Assembly (NCBI GenBank): GCA_945883845.1 | Contig: CAMCYI010000025.1 | Coordinates: 1 to 45,770 of the forward strand | From: Bacteriovorax stolpii | GTDB taxonomy: Bacteria; Bdellovibrionota; Bacteriovoracia; Bacteriovoracales; Bacteriovoracaceae | Reading direction: 5' to 3' | Length of the DNA stretch: 45,770 nucleotides | Shown: positions 16,753 through 25,056 of the stretch, one piece after another | Numbering within the stretch: position 1 is the first letter of the stretch | Layout of the letters: every line of letters begins with the position of its first letter | Program-made: the position numbers and the translations under genes | The notes under the pieces: generated by a model | Database searches by the model: none | Seen by the model: the letters and a program-made list of their open reading frames with translations, nothing else | Told to the model about the DNA's origin: nothing

Positions 16753-18348
16753 ATGTGTGGATTACTTGCGTACTCCGGCGACGTTGAAAAATTGCCGGAT
16801 TTCAAAACACTCTTCAATCAACTTCGCCACCGTGGTCCCGATGATACGGAAATCGTAAAGTCAGAAGATAATCTTGCAAGCATGTGCTTCCATCGCCTGG
16901 CGATCATGGATCCAACGCAGAAAGGTCACCAGCCTTTCGTCGACGAAGAAAATCAAAACATCATTATCTGTAACGGCGAAATTTATAACTACGAAGATCT
17001 GAAACACGAGTACATCTCTGATTACAAGTTTAAGTCCGAGTCTGATTGTGAAGTGCTCGTTCCAATGTATCGCAAGCTCGGCATTGAAAAACTCTGTCAG
17101 GGTCTCGACGCGGAATTCGCTCTCGTTATCTGGGATGCGAAGGCAAAAAAACTTCTTGCTGGCCGTGATCCGATCGGAATTCGTCCCCTGTTCTATGGTT
17201 ACTCAAAAGAAAATAAAATCATGTTCGCTTCGGAGGCGAAGGTTCTCACTCCGTTCTGTGCGAAGGTTGAGTACTTCCCACCAGGCCACTACTACGACGG
17301 CGAAAACTTCATTCAGTACCGGGACATCACATCAGTCATCAGCTACAGCCCGAAGAATCTTGATAAGCACCTGAGTGATATCCGCGAAAAACTGATTGAA
17401 GGTGTCCGCAAGCGTCTTGTCGCAGACGTGCCGGTAGGATTTCTTCTTTCCGGTGGTCTTGATTCAAGTCTCGTGTGTGCTATTGCTCAAACGATTCTTA
17501 AAAAACCCATTATCACTTTCTCAGTTGGTCTGAATCACAATCCAATTGATATTCATTACGCAAAAATTGTCGCTGAATTTTTGAAGTGTAAACTGCACGA
17601 AGTTTATTTTGATCGCGAACAAACGATTGGCGTTCTAGATAAGTTAATCTGGCATCTGGAGACTTGGGACATCACCACCATCCGCGCTTCGATCGGCATG
17701 TATCTCGTCTGCAAATATATTCACGAAAAAACGGATATCAAAGTGGTTCTGACGGGTGAAATCTCGGATGAACTCTTTGGTTATAAGTACACAGACTTTG
17801 CTCCTTCTCCGGAAGAGTTCCAGAAAGAATCAAAGAAGCGTGTCGATGAACTTCACATGTACGATGTTCTCCGCGCAGACCGCTCCATCGCGGCCCATTC
17901 GCTCGAGGCGCGTGTTCCATTCGGCGACCTTGATTTCGTTCAGAGTGCCATGCATATCAACCCAGAATTAAAAATGAACACGACTGGCATGGGTAAGTGG
18001 ATTCTTCGCCAGGCCTTTGAAGGCATGAACCTTCTTCCTCACGACATTCTCTGGCGCGAGAAAGCGGCTTTCTCAGACGCCGTCGGACACTCAATGGTGG
18101 ATTATCTGAAAGAGCATGCTGAAGCTTCGGTCTCTGATGAAGAGCTCGCAGGAGCGAAAGCGAAGTATCCTTACGGTACTCCGTTTACGAAAGAATCTCT
18201 GTTGTACCGGAATATTTTTGAGAAGCATTTCAAAGGTCAGTCGCATTTGATTAAGGACTTTTGGATGCCGAATAAAACATGGCCTGGGTGTAACGTTCAG
18301 GATCCGTCTGCCCGTGTTCTGTCGAACTACGGGAAGTCCGGACTTTAA
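16753..18348 (+). CDS. asnB: asparagine synthase (glutamine-hydrolysing)
   Basis: Makes asparagine from aspartate, glutamine and ATP. The 531-residue protein starts MCGLLAYSG, so Cys2 becomes the N-terminal nucleophile of the class II glutaminase domain. Further motifs are RLAIMDP, NGEIYNYEDL and the PP-loop LLSGGLDSS of the synthetase domain (about 229-237). TGEISDELFGY follows. Length is close to E. coli AsnB (554). The start is fixed by the need for Cys2, but the nearest AGGA is 12 nt away and a small CGGGA/TCCCG stem lies in the leader (16714-16729), so initiation may be weak or controlled. The stop lies 3 nt from the stop of the convergent gene. Confidence 0.95.
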   Translation: MCGLLAYSGDVEKLPDFKTLFNQLRHRGPDDTEIVKSEDNLASMCFHRLAIMDPTQKGHQPFVDEENQNIIICNGEIYNYEDLKHEYISDYKFKSESDCEVLVPMYRKLGIEKLCQGLDAEFALVIWDAKAKKLLAGRDPIGIRPLFYGYSKENKIMFASEAKVLTPFCAKVEYFPPGHYYDGENFIQYRDITSVISYSPKNLDKHLSDIREKLIEGVRKRLVADVPVGFLLSGGLDSSLVCAIAQTILKKPIITFSVGLNHNPIDIHYAKIVAEFLKCKLHEVYFDREQTIGVLDKLIWHLETWDITTIRASIGMYLVCKYIHEKTDIKVVLTGEISDELFGYKYTDFAPSPEEFQKESKKRVDELHMYDVLRADRSIAAHSLEARVPFGDLDFVQSAMHINPELKMNTTGMGKWILRQAFEGMNLLPHDILWREKAAFSDAVGHSMVDYLKEHAEASVSDEELAGAKAKYPYGTPFTKESLLYRNIFEKHFKGQSHLIKDFWMPNKTWPGCNVQDPSARVLSNYGKSGL

Positions 18349-18351
18349 TTC

Positions 18352-19230
18352 TTAGAATCCCGGCGGAATCGCCACAATCCCCGAACGATATTTTTCTGTC
18401 TTCGTCCAGCGAGGTCCTCCACCTGTCGCGAGTGGATTGAACGGACTTGATTCCAGGTTTAGAATGGAATCAAGATTGCGCATGCTGTGTGCTTCAATCA
18501 CGTGACCAAATGATCCCGGAAAAACGTGGTAACCGGCGTGGGCTGACCCAACGAAGAACGGTGCTTTCTTAAATGCTTCAGGTTGCTGGTCTTTGAATCC
18601 CACCATCATCGTCATGTCATCAACAGGAACGTTATAGTACTTACCAGTTTTTTTAAGCTGCGAGTAACGGTAGGCATGTCCGCCCCAAACCGGATTCCAG
18701 ACTGTACCCGGTTTCAATGGACTCAAGCGCAGATCTTCTTCATCCCATTTCGCGTTTGATGCAGGATCAGGATTCCAGTAAAGAACTTTCCAGCCAAGCT
18801 TTCGTAAATCGGCCTGAAGGAATGTTCCATCCATACCGTTACTACGAAGGTTGCTAAGGATTTTATCCCACGTCGCTTTCTGTCCGCCAGCGATGAAACC
18901 TTCTCCAAGACATTTGACTGTGAGGCCAATGCAGCTGATGGGAGTAAGTTCATCGATAAGGCTTGCCGGAGCATTGTATGATTTGAGAGCAGCGAGCCTT
19001 CCGGCGCGAGTTGCATAGTCCTGACGGCGATCACCGTAGTACTTCGAAACTCCATAACGTCCATGGAAGTCTATGTGGTCATCGTAAATGCGTTCGATGC
19101 ACTTACTCGTCGTAGGAATGATGACTCCGAGTTTTGTTTTATGAGCAGCGACTTCTGCAGTAGTGAAGGTCGTATCTGCAAAAGTAGAAAGCGAAAATAT
19201 GGCCAAAGAGAATAGAAGCTTAGTTTTCAT
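18352..19230 (-). CDS. secreted protein with conserved-looking Cys and His residues
   Basis: A 292-residue exported protein, started at the ATG that opens a typical signal peptide (ending STFA); an in-frame ATG 11 codons upstream is possible. Cys100 and Cys107 (SCIGLTVKCLGEGF) are followed by a helix and LRKLGWKVLYWNPDP. Later come WGGHAYRYS and a His-rich stretch HAGYHVFPGSFGHVIEAHS. The pattern suggests a cysteine hydrolase of papain/NlpC type, but the match is loose. No ribosome site is evident. A 12-bp palindrome and a 15-bp inverted repeat lie upstream. It is convergent with asnB, 3 nt apart. Confidence 0.55.
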   Translation of the reverse strand: MKTKLLFSLAIFSLSTFADTTFTTAEVAAHKTKLGVIIPTTSKCIERIYDDHIDFHGRYGVSKYYGDRRQDYATRAGRLAALKSYNAPASLIDELTPISCIGLTVKCLGEGFIAGGQKATWDKILSNLRSNGMDGTFLQADLRKLGWKVLYWNPDPASNAKWDEEDLRLSPLKPGTVWNPVWGGHAYRYSQLKKTGKYYNVPVDDMTMMVGFKDQQPEAFKKAPFFVGSAHAGYHVFPGSFGHVIEAHSMRNLDSILNLESSPFNPLATGGGPRWTKTEKYRSGIVAIPPGF

Positions 19231-19271
19231 ATGAAAAGCCCGTTTAGTTTCGGAGTTGAGCATTGATAATG

Positions 19272-19283
19272 ACGTTTAAACGT
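19272..19283. promoter_or_regulatory. 12-bp palindrome, candidate operator
   Basis: ACGTTTAAACGT is a perfect palindrome about 41 bases upstream of the ATG of the minus-strand secreted protein gene, where a repressor could overlap its promoter. No known regulator is assigned. Confidence 0.3.
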
Positions 19284-19295
19284 TAATTGTATTGT

Positions 19296-19330
19296 TTAAG
19301 TTTCAGCATCATTACGATGCTGAAACTTAA
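19296..19330. repeat. perfect 15-bp inverted repeat, possible terminator
   Basis: The arms TTAAGTTTCAGCATC and GATGCTGAAACTTAA flank a 5-base loop. It lies between two minus-strand genes and could terminate the small upstream gene (19358-19702). However, no T-run follows on that strand, so a factor-assisted terminator, RNA-stabilising hairpin or protein site is equally possible. Confidence 0.5.
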
Positions 19331-19357
19331 CATTCTAATTCTAAATTGAGGTTCCAC

Positions 19358-19702
19358 TTAGCCTGCGATCAGTCTCCATTGAGCACTGATAACTTTTTCA
19401 TTCTTAATCAATGCTTCAATGCCATAAACAGTTTCTTCTGCTTCTGGAGTTGATACATCGTCATGAATGAGAACTTCGATGGAACATGCTAAAGTTCCAG
19501 CAAACTTTTTACACTCCATCTTTCCTAAGCTGCCTTTTTCTCCTTTCAGAGCAATTTTGATTTCAGTACGAGCAGCTGAATGGAGCAGCTTGTTTGTCAC
19601 AACTTGTTTTGCGATCTCGCTGGCACTCAAGTCACGAGATTGAGCATTCGCAAATGAAAGTGATAAAAGTGAGAAGGCGATGACAAAAAGTGAAGTTTTC
19701 AT
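19358..19702 (-). CDS. small secreted protein of unknown function
   Basis: A 114-residue protein with a signal peptide (ending SFANA) and a mature part of about 93 residues. Two cysteines (CKKFAGTLACSIEV) are placed to form a disulphide. The mature part alternates strands and turns. A GGAG site lies upstream of the ATG. It is flanked by a 217-base gap upstream in which I see nothing clear, and by a 15-bp inverted repeat downstream. I do not recognise a family. Confidence 0.65.
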   Translation of the reverse strand: MKTSLFVIAFSLLSLSFANAQSRDLSASEIAKQVVTNKLLHSAARTEIKIALKGEKGSLGKMECKKFAGTLACSIEVLIHDDVSTPEAEETVYGIEALIKNEKVISAQWRLIAG

Positions 19703-19919
19703 GATGTCTCCGGTTTTATTCCTAAGGCGTGCAAAGGAACATTGGGTTGAATTAATCAGATGGTAACTTGAATTTTGTTGTTATTTGAGAGGGCATGAAT
19801 GAATGACTTCGTAGTGTCGAATTTATTGACAGTATTTTTGAAAGTAGCTTGGACTAAGTGGTGAACGAGACTGATATTACTGCTGAAATCGGACGAGATC
19901 GGAAATAAAAAAGGCGTCT

Positions 19920-20798
19920 TTAAAGTCCCAGCTCGTGAGTGAAAGCGAGGGCATCTCCCATCATCCTGTCGAAATCATGATTGGTGATGTTCCCGTAGGT
20001 GGCGCGGTCAAGAGGTCCCTGAGAGATATCCCCGTGGGAAATACCGCTGAAGAGGCCATAAACGAGGCTCTTTTTCGGCGCCGTCAGACGTTTGTAGAAT
20101 CTGCTTAAAAAAGTCACGTCGACGACATTGTCGTTGTGGGTCCACGCCATGAAGATTGGAGTCTTAATGGGTTTTGTGAGCACGCGATCTGCGAGACCCT
20201 GAATCATCGGGCCCGCACTTGGAGCGAAATACGGGATGGTTGTTCCATTAGGTCTAGAGTTCATAAAGACGTTTCCTGAGAGTCCCAGACCTCTTCCGGC
20301 TTTGCAGGCGAGAAGCACGGGCCCCCAAACTTTAAGTGAAGGCGAGATCACAACCAAGGCACCTACTTCTGAAGGCGGGCGCTTAAGGGCCTGCTCGATC
20401 GAGAGAAGGCCGCCAAGGGAGTGACCTGAAAGAATGATTTTATCGCCGAGTTCTTTCGCCATCTCGTATCCACGATCTACTTCCTTAGACCAAAGATAAT
20501 TGTTAGTCGTATCCATGGATTTAAAGTCTTTCTCCCAGTGGCCAGGAAGAATGACAGTCACAACGTTATAGCCTGAATTAAAGTACGCCTGGGCCATGCT
20601 GCGGAAGTAGTGAGGAGAGGAATAGATTCCGTGAACGAGGAGAACACTGACCGGAGTTTTATGCCCGTGGGTCAGGAGGTACGGAAGGTGGCGTTCGTCA
20701 GAAACCGTCACGCGTTTTTCCTGCAGGTAATCTTCAAAGCGAGAAGCCTGAACAAAACCTGCGAAGAGAAATGTGAAAGTGATGATCAGCTTCAGCAT
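19920..20798 (-). CDS. exported alpha/beta hydrolase (lipase/esterase-like)
   Basis: A 292-residue protein with a signal peptide (ending VQAS). The alpha/beta-hydrolase core shows VLLVHGIYSS (oxyanion loop), nucleophile Ser127 in GHSLGG, an acid candidate in WTHNDNVVD, and a histidine in GISHGD. The presumed activity is hydrolysis of an ester or lipid in the periplasm or outside the cell; substrate is not predictable. Its ATG overlaps the end of a decayed frame (stop TGA at 20792-20794), suggesting it was once the second gene of a coupled pair. Confidence 0.8.
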   Translation of the reverse strand: MLKLIITFTFLFAGFVQASRFEDYLQEKRVTVSDERHLPYLLTHGHKTPVSVLLVHGIYSSPHYFRSMAQAYFNSGYNVVTVILPGHWEKDFKSMDTTNNYLWSKEVDRGYEMAKELGDKIILSGHSLGGLLSIEQALKRPPSEVGALVVISPSLKVWGPVLLACKAGRGLGLSGNVFMNSRPNGTTIPYFAPSAGPMIQGLADRVLTKPIKTPIFMAWTHNDNVVDVTFLSRFYKRLTAPKKSLVYGLFSGISHGDISQGPLDRATYGNITNHDFDRMMGDALAFTHELGL

Positions 20799-20994
20799 AA
20801 GAAATCCTTACTTTTTGCAGGTTGAACGCACGTCATGTGGAGATCAGTTCCATTGGGACCCTCCACATAAACAAATTCTTGTCCGTTCACATCATTGAGT
20901 GTCTGAGTGTTTAGGTCTTTTGAAAGCTTAAAACGAAGTGTTTGCTAAGCCAAACATTTTCAAAGTCCGGACACTCAGTGTCGAAGGCAACGCC
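20792..20994 (-). pseudogene. frameshifted remnant upstream of the hydrolase
   Basis: Two overlapping minus-strand frames together look like one protein tail. Frame 1 (20994 to 20911) reads GVAFDTECPDFENVWLSKHF. Frame 2 (20944 to 20792) continues with KLSKDLNTQTLNDVNGQEF, then VYVEGPNGTDLHMTCVQPAK. A one-base shift near 20930 would join them. Codon choice in frame 2 looks like real coding sequence, no start codon fits, and its stop overlaps the ATG of the hydrolase in an operon-like way. It is probably the 3' end of a degraded gene. The alternative is a short gene starting at the internal GTG. Confidence 0.4.
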
Positions 20995-21065
20995 TCAATT
21001 TTCTGAATTTATATACAGAATTTTCCTCCTACTTAGGGATCAGAATCAGCGCTATAATGTGATGC

Positions 21066-22328
21066 ATGGTTAGGTCGTATCTCTCTTATTTCCAAATGCT
21101 CTCACCGAACGTTAAAAAATTCCTCCTTGGCAATGCCATTCAGGGAATTGGTATGTCGATCTACACCCTTCTTTTCAATCTCTATCTGAAAGAACTTGGG
21201 TACGGTGAATCAGCGATCGGTGGTTTGATTTCGACGACGTCTTTGGGGATCGCTTTCGTTGCCATTCCTGCGGCCTTCATCATTGATAAATTTCACGTGA
21301 AGCCTCTTGTCCTCATCGGCATGTCCATGGCCTCTATGTTTTATTTCATCCAGATCCTGAACACATCAGAGACTGCACTTTTTTCGTTCGGACTTCTCGC
21401 GAGTATGTTTCAGGCCGTCTTCAATATTTCCATCTCACCTTTTTATCTTCGCAATTCAACGAAGGCCGTTCGCACTCACTTGTTCGCGATGAACTCCGCG
21501 ATCAACATGTTCGCGCACATGGTGGGATATCTCATCGGCGGATATCTTCCTTCGATCCTTAAATGGCTCGTACCTGAACTTTCACGAGTAGAACAGTTCA
21601 GGTTCTCCATGATCGGAGCGATCTCGATTGTGATTCTCTCGAACCTTGTCTTTGTGAAGATCAAGCGTGTGCCGATTCCCAAGATTAAGCGTCGTCTCTT
21701 CGAGGGATTACGAGAGAAAGAATGGAAAGTCATGGGTAAGCTCATGCTTCCGAAGCTCTGCTTTGCGTTTGGCGGCGGACTTGTCGTTCCTTTTATCAAT
21801 CTCTATCTGAAAGATAAGTTTGGATTTTCAAGTAAGAGTATCGGTGTCTCTTACGCGGCTTTGCAGCTCTTTATCTTCGCCGGGATTTTCATTTCTCCTC
21901 AGCTTGTGAAACGTACGACTCATCTGAAATTCATCCTCACAACGTCACTTCTTTCGATTCCCTTCATGATTATGATGGGCCTCACGGGTAACGTGTTTCT
22001 TGTTCTCAGCTGCTTTTTCATGCGCGGAATGCTGATGAACATGTCGAGCCCGATTACGTCGCAGTTTGAGATGGAAAAAGTCAATGAGAGAGAATGTGTT
22101 TTTGCTTCAGCGATCATCCTCTTTGGCTACCACCTCGTATACACGTTCAGCACAAGGCTCGGTGGATTTATGATCGAGAAGTTTTCATTCGGGCCCACAT
22201 TTTATGTTGCCGCCGGATTTTACGGACTCGCTGTGTATCTTTATTCCCGATTCTTTAAAGGCGAAGAGAGATACCAGCAAGTGGTACATACTCTTCCAGC
22301 TCCACAGGATTCTGTCGAAGCCGCTTAA
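21066..22328 (+). CDS. MFS transporter
   Basis: A 420-residue integral membrane protein with about 12 hydrophobic helices and a central charged loop (near 200-225) between two six-helix halves. Major-facilitator features include GLISTTSLGIAFVAIPAAFIID followed by basic residues in the loop after helix 2. Substrate unknown. No ribosome site precedes the ATG. A perfect TATAAT lies at 21053-21058, only 7 nt before it, so the mRNA may be leaderless. The stop directly abuts the stop of the convergent fRMsr gene. Confidence 0.85.
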   Translation: MVRSYLSYFQMLSPNVKKFLLGNAIQGIGMSIYTLLFNLYLKELGYGESAIGGLISTTSLGIAFVAIPAAFIIDKFHVKPLVLIGMSMASMFYFIQILNTSETALFSFGLLASMFQAVFNISISPFYLRNSTKAVRTHLFAMNSAINMFAHMVGYLIGGYLPSILKWLVPELSRVEQFRFSMIGAISIVILSNLVFVKIKRVPIPKIKRRLFEGLREKEWKVMGKLMLPKLCFAFGGGLVVPFINLYLKDKFGFSSKSIGVSYAALQLFIFAGIFISPQLVKRTTHLKFILTTSLLSIPFMIMMGLTGNVFLVLSCFFMRGMLMNMSSPITSQFEMEKVNERECVFASAIILFGYHLVYTFSTRLGGFMIEKFSFGPTFYVAAGFYGLAVYLYSRFFKGEERYQQVVHTLPAPQDSVEAA

Positions 22329-22817
22329 TCAGAATATTTTTTGGCTGAGAAGATTCATCATCCGGGAGAGTTCACTTTCATCCTGAACGGTGAAGCGGGA
22401 TTTTCTGGGAGAGTCGAGATCGAGAACTCCAAATACTTTATCGTTCTTCAAAAGCGGAATCACAAGTTCTGATTGCGAAGCGGCATCACAGGCGATGTGC
22501 CCTGGAAACGCGTGAACGTCATCCACTCGAAGAGGGAGCTGGCCGCTGAAGGCTGCCCCACAGACTCCGCGATCAGATTTTATCCGTATGCACGCAGGCT
22601 TACCCTGAAATGGACCGAGGACGAGTTCCATGTCTTCCTCAGACCAGAGATAAAAACCGCACCAATTGAGGTCAGGAAGTGCGTGATAAATGAGTGAAGA
22701 GAGATTTGCGAGGTTAGCGACGAGGTTTTTCTCGCCCTCAATAATTCCCGTACATTCTCGCTCCAGATCCTGGTAGAAAGTTGGTGATGAAGTTGAAATG
22801 TTGGATTGAAAACTCAT
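22329..22817 (-). CDS. msrC: free methionine-(R)-sulfoxide reductase (GAF domain)
   Basis: Reduces free Met-R-sulfoxide, protecting against oxidation, in the cytoplasm. The 162-residue GAF-domain protein has WCGFYLW and then Cys76, Cys86 and Cys110 in GKPACIRI, RGVCG and FPGHIACD. The spacing (10 and 24) equals that of the three redox cysteines of E. coli fRMsr (84, 94, 118). Third gene of a minus-strand corA-HD-fRMsr set, 5 nt after the HD gene. Confidence 0.93.
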   Translation of the reverse strand: MSFQSNISTSSPTFYQDLERECTGIIEGEKNLVANLANLSSLIYHALPDLNWCGFYLWSEEDMELVLGPFQGKPACIRIKSDRGVCGAAFSGQLPLRVDDVHAFPGHIACDAASQSELVIPLLKNDKVFGVLDLDSPRKSRFTVQDESELSRMMNLLSQKIF

Positions 22818-22822
22818 ATCGA

Positions 22823-23455
22823 TTACCTAATTTCTGTCATGAGTTGATCGAGAAACTTTTTCATCACTTCCACTCGCATCAGGGCTTCTGATTTACCGGC
22901 ACTGGTGTTCATCATCTCTGGAAGTTTAAAAAGTTTCACAAAATAATGATCGACCATGAAGCGCTTATCATCAAGCGGTCGCATTTCTGCGAGTGGATCA
23001 AGAGGTTCGTAGAATGAGGATTTCATCAGGGTATTTACTGCTGCACATCTTAAAATACCTATGGCCCCCAAGGCGTCGAGTCGATCTGCGTCCTGAAGGA
23101 TAGCTGCTTCCGGGCTTGATGGCTTAAGCCCTTTTGAGAAACTATGCTCAATGATGGCGTTTTTAATCAGGACAATTTCAGAGTCATTGAAATCAACTTG
23201 CCGCAGGTATGTCTCAGCTTTATCCGCAGTCATGGTCGAAGCACTTGTTCTTTCAGGATGGTCTTTCGGAAGATTGATCAGATCATGACAATAAACTGCA
23301 GCGAGCAGCACTGGCATTGAAATATTTGGATTGTCTGCGGCGAGTTTGCGCGCCGTCGATGACACGCGACCAACGTGTGGCCAGTCATGAGCAGGGTCAT
23401 TTGAATTTTCGTAATATGGTTTTACCAGCGGAAGGAGTTTCTGAATTCTTTGCAT
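22823..23455 (-). CDS. HD-domain metal-dependent phosphohydrolase
   Basis: A 210-residue cytoplasmic protein with the HD-superfamily ligands: His in HDWPHVGRV, the pair HD in VYCHDLI, and a downstream Asp in LQDADRLDALG. This layout is close to the YedJ-type group. The substrate (nucleotide or other phosphate ester) is unknown. It starts in a TAATG overlap with the end of corA, so translation is coupled. Confidence 0.88.
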   Translation of the reverse strand: MQRIQKLLPLVKPYYENSNDPAHDWPHVGRVSSTARKLAADNPNISMPVLLAAVYCHDLINLPKDHPERTSASTMTADKAETYLRQVDFNDSEIVLIKNAIIEHSFSKGLKPSSPEAAILQDADRLDALGAIGILRCAAVNTLMKSSFYEPLDPLAEMRPLDDKRFMVDHYFVKLFKLPEMMNTSAGKSEALMRVEVMKKFLDQLMTEIR

Positions 23456-24372
23456 TAGTCCCTCGGGGCCTTGAACCAGCCCTTCCTTCGGAAATAAATA
23501 ATCGCCGCTGAAGAGATGAGGATCATTATCGCAATCAGAATGTAGAGTGCTTCAAAAGAATCTAAACCTGGTAAACGCGAGAAGTTCATCCCGTAAAATG
23601 AGGCTATGAAGTTGAGAGGCAGAAGGATCGTAGAAAAAACGGTGAGAACTTTCATCACTTCGTTCGCACGCTGATCATTCAGGGCAATGTGAAGTTCGAA
23701 GAGATGTTCAAAATTATCCGAGACTTCATCGAGCTGGAAATACAGCTGATCGATATTCTCTCGTAAGTCCTGAAGGAGAGAGGGATATTCTTCCCAGTAA
23801 TCTCTCATGCGAAAAAGTGCATCGTTGGATTGTTTCAGAATTCTTTTAAGAACAAAAAGCTGACGACGAAAATGATAAATTCTTTTCGTGGAAAGATTTT
23901 CGATTTTTTTGTCCAGCACATCCTGTTCAAATTCGTCGTAAAGATCCTGAATGTTGTAAACAGGTGCTTCATATGTGCGGATCGAAGAAAGAATAATCTG
24001 GTGAACGAGACCCTGAATTGTTTTCGGTTGATCTGATTTCTGTGCTTTTTTAGCCACGGCATCAAGGTAATCCAGTTCTACCCGATGAATGGTGATCACG
24101 CGATTGTCGCTGATGAAAAGCGCAATTTTTCTGGTGAGACCCTGAACTGTCGTATCTTCGTTGGAGCAATCCTTGTCGAAACTTCTCATCATCAGGAAGT
24201 TTCCGCCTTCTGCTTCTTCGAACTTTGGCAGATGCTCAGGCCGTAAAGTGTCCTGCACGAGAAGGTAAGGAAGACCAAACTCCTGGCTCAAGCGATCAAA
24301 GTCAGCTTGCTCAGGTTCCTGGACATCAATCCAGGTAAAATCTCTTTTAGTGAGTAATTTTTCAGTCAGCAT
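23455..24372 (-). CDS. corA: CorA-family divalent cation transporter
   Basis: A 305-residue inner-membrane channel for Mg2+ or related ions. It has a long soluble N-terminal domain, a long helix, and two C-terminal membrane helices with the signature YGMNF at the end of the first. The loop after GMN reads SRLPGLDS instead of the common MPEL-type loop, which may affect selectivity. Length is normal. First gene of an operon with the HD and fRMsr genes. Confidence 0.9.
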   Translation of the reverse strand: MLTEKLLTKRDFTWIDVQEPEQADFDRLSQEFGLPYLLVQDTLRPEHLPKFEEAEGGNFLMMRSFDKDCSNEDTTVQGLTRKIALFISDNRVITIHRVELDYLDAVAKKAQKSDQPKTIQGLVHQIILSSIRTYEAPVYNIQDLYDEFEQDVLDKKIENLSTKRIYHFRRQLFVLKRILKQSNDALFRMRDYWEEYPSLLQDLRENIDQLYFQLDEVSDNFEHLFELHIALNDQRANEVMKVLTVFSTILLPLNFIASFYGMNFSRLPGLDSFEALYILIAIMILISSAAIIYFRRKGWFKAPRD

Positions 24373-24412
24373 AAATCTATTAGATCATCCTGAATTGAAA
24401 GAAACAATGATT

Positions 24413-24441
24413 CAAAAAAAGAAAGGCCCTCGATGAGGGCC
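24413..24441 (-). terminator. intrinsic terminator after RRM gene 1
   Basis: On the minus strand GGCCCTC, loop ATC, GAGGGCC is followed by TTTCTTTTTTT. It lies about 30 nt beyond the stop of the RRM/glycine-rich gene, a classic rho-independent layout. Confidence 0.9.
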
Positions 24442-24469
24442 CTCCTGTAGAAAATATTTTTTTAAGAGA

Positions 24470-24865
24470 TTACCAGCGACTTCCGCCACGGTCTCCGCCG
24501 CCGCCGCGACCACCACGATCTCCACCGCCGCCGTATCCGCCGCCGCCTCCGCGACCTCCACGATCACCACCACGGCCTCCTCCGCCACCACCGCCGCCGA
24601 ATCCACCAGTACGTGGCTCCATCGGACGAGCTTCATTAACAACGAGATTTCTTCCGCCCAGGTCTGAGCCATGAAGTTTATCAATCGCTGCTGCAGCTGC
24701 ATCGTCAGTCGACATTTCAACAAAGCCGAAGCCTTTTGAACGACCAGTGTCTCTATCAGTAAGAACTTTCGCAGAGTCTACAGTGCCGAATTTGGCAAAG
24801 AGATCATTGAGTTGTTCGCTGGTAGCAGTGAACGGTAAATTTCCGACGTAAATTTTCTTACCCAT
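24470..24865 (-). CDS. RRM-domain glycine-rich RNA-binding protein (copy 1)
   Basis: A 131-residue cytoplasmic RNA-binding protein. One RRM (1-80) has RNP2 KIYVGNLPF and RNP1 KGFGFVEM. A tail of about 40 residues rich in Gly, Arg and Asp follows, like cyanobacterial Rbp and eukaryotic glycine-rich proteins. Likely RNA chaperone or post-transcriptional regulator, possibly cold-responsive. A perfect AAGGAGGT site and a strong terminator indicate high expression. A near-identical paralogue lies 1.7 kb away. An AGTAG-TTTTG-CTACT hairpin is in its upstream region. Confidence 0.93.
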   Translation of the reverse strand: MGKKIYVGNLPFTATSEQLNDLFAKFGTVDSAKVLTDRDTGRSKGFGFVEMSTDDAAAAAIDKLHGSDLGGRNLVVNEARPMEPRTGGFGGGGGGGGRGGDRGGRGGGGGYGGGGDRGGRGGGGDRGGSRW

Positions 24866-25056
24866 GGAACCTCCTTAAGGCTTTTAGGTCTAGCGCTTAC
24901 AGAGATCATGAGCGAATGGATGCCCGGAAAACTCTTACTGCGACTAATAATTATCAAGTAGCAAAACTACTTTGAGAAAATCATAACATAAATTTAAATT
25001 TGGTAGGGAAGGGGGAAAATACATCAAATTCTGACAACTACGCGCTGTGCGAAGCG

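Noticed and set aside
24480..24610. Repeat tract CCGCCG/CCACCA as a possible CRISPR or satellite array
   Set aside because: It encodes the glycine-rich tail of an RNA-binding protein; there is no regular repeat-spacer structure.
24412..24723. Ala/Val-rich reading frame opposite or out of phase with RRM copy 1
   Set aside because: It arises from the GC-rich glycine repeat of the real gene read in another frame; no start signal.
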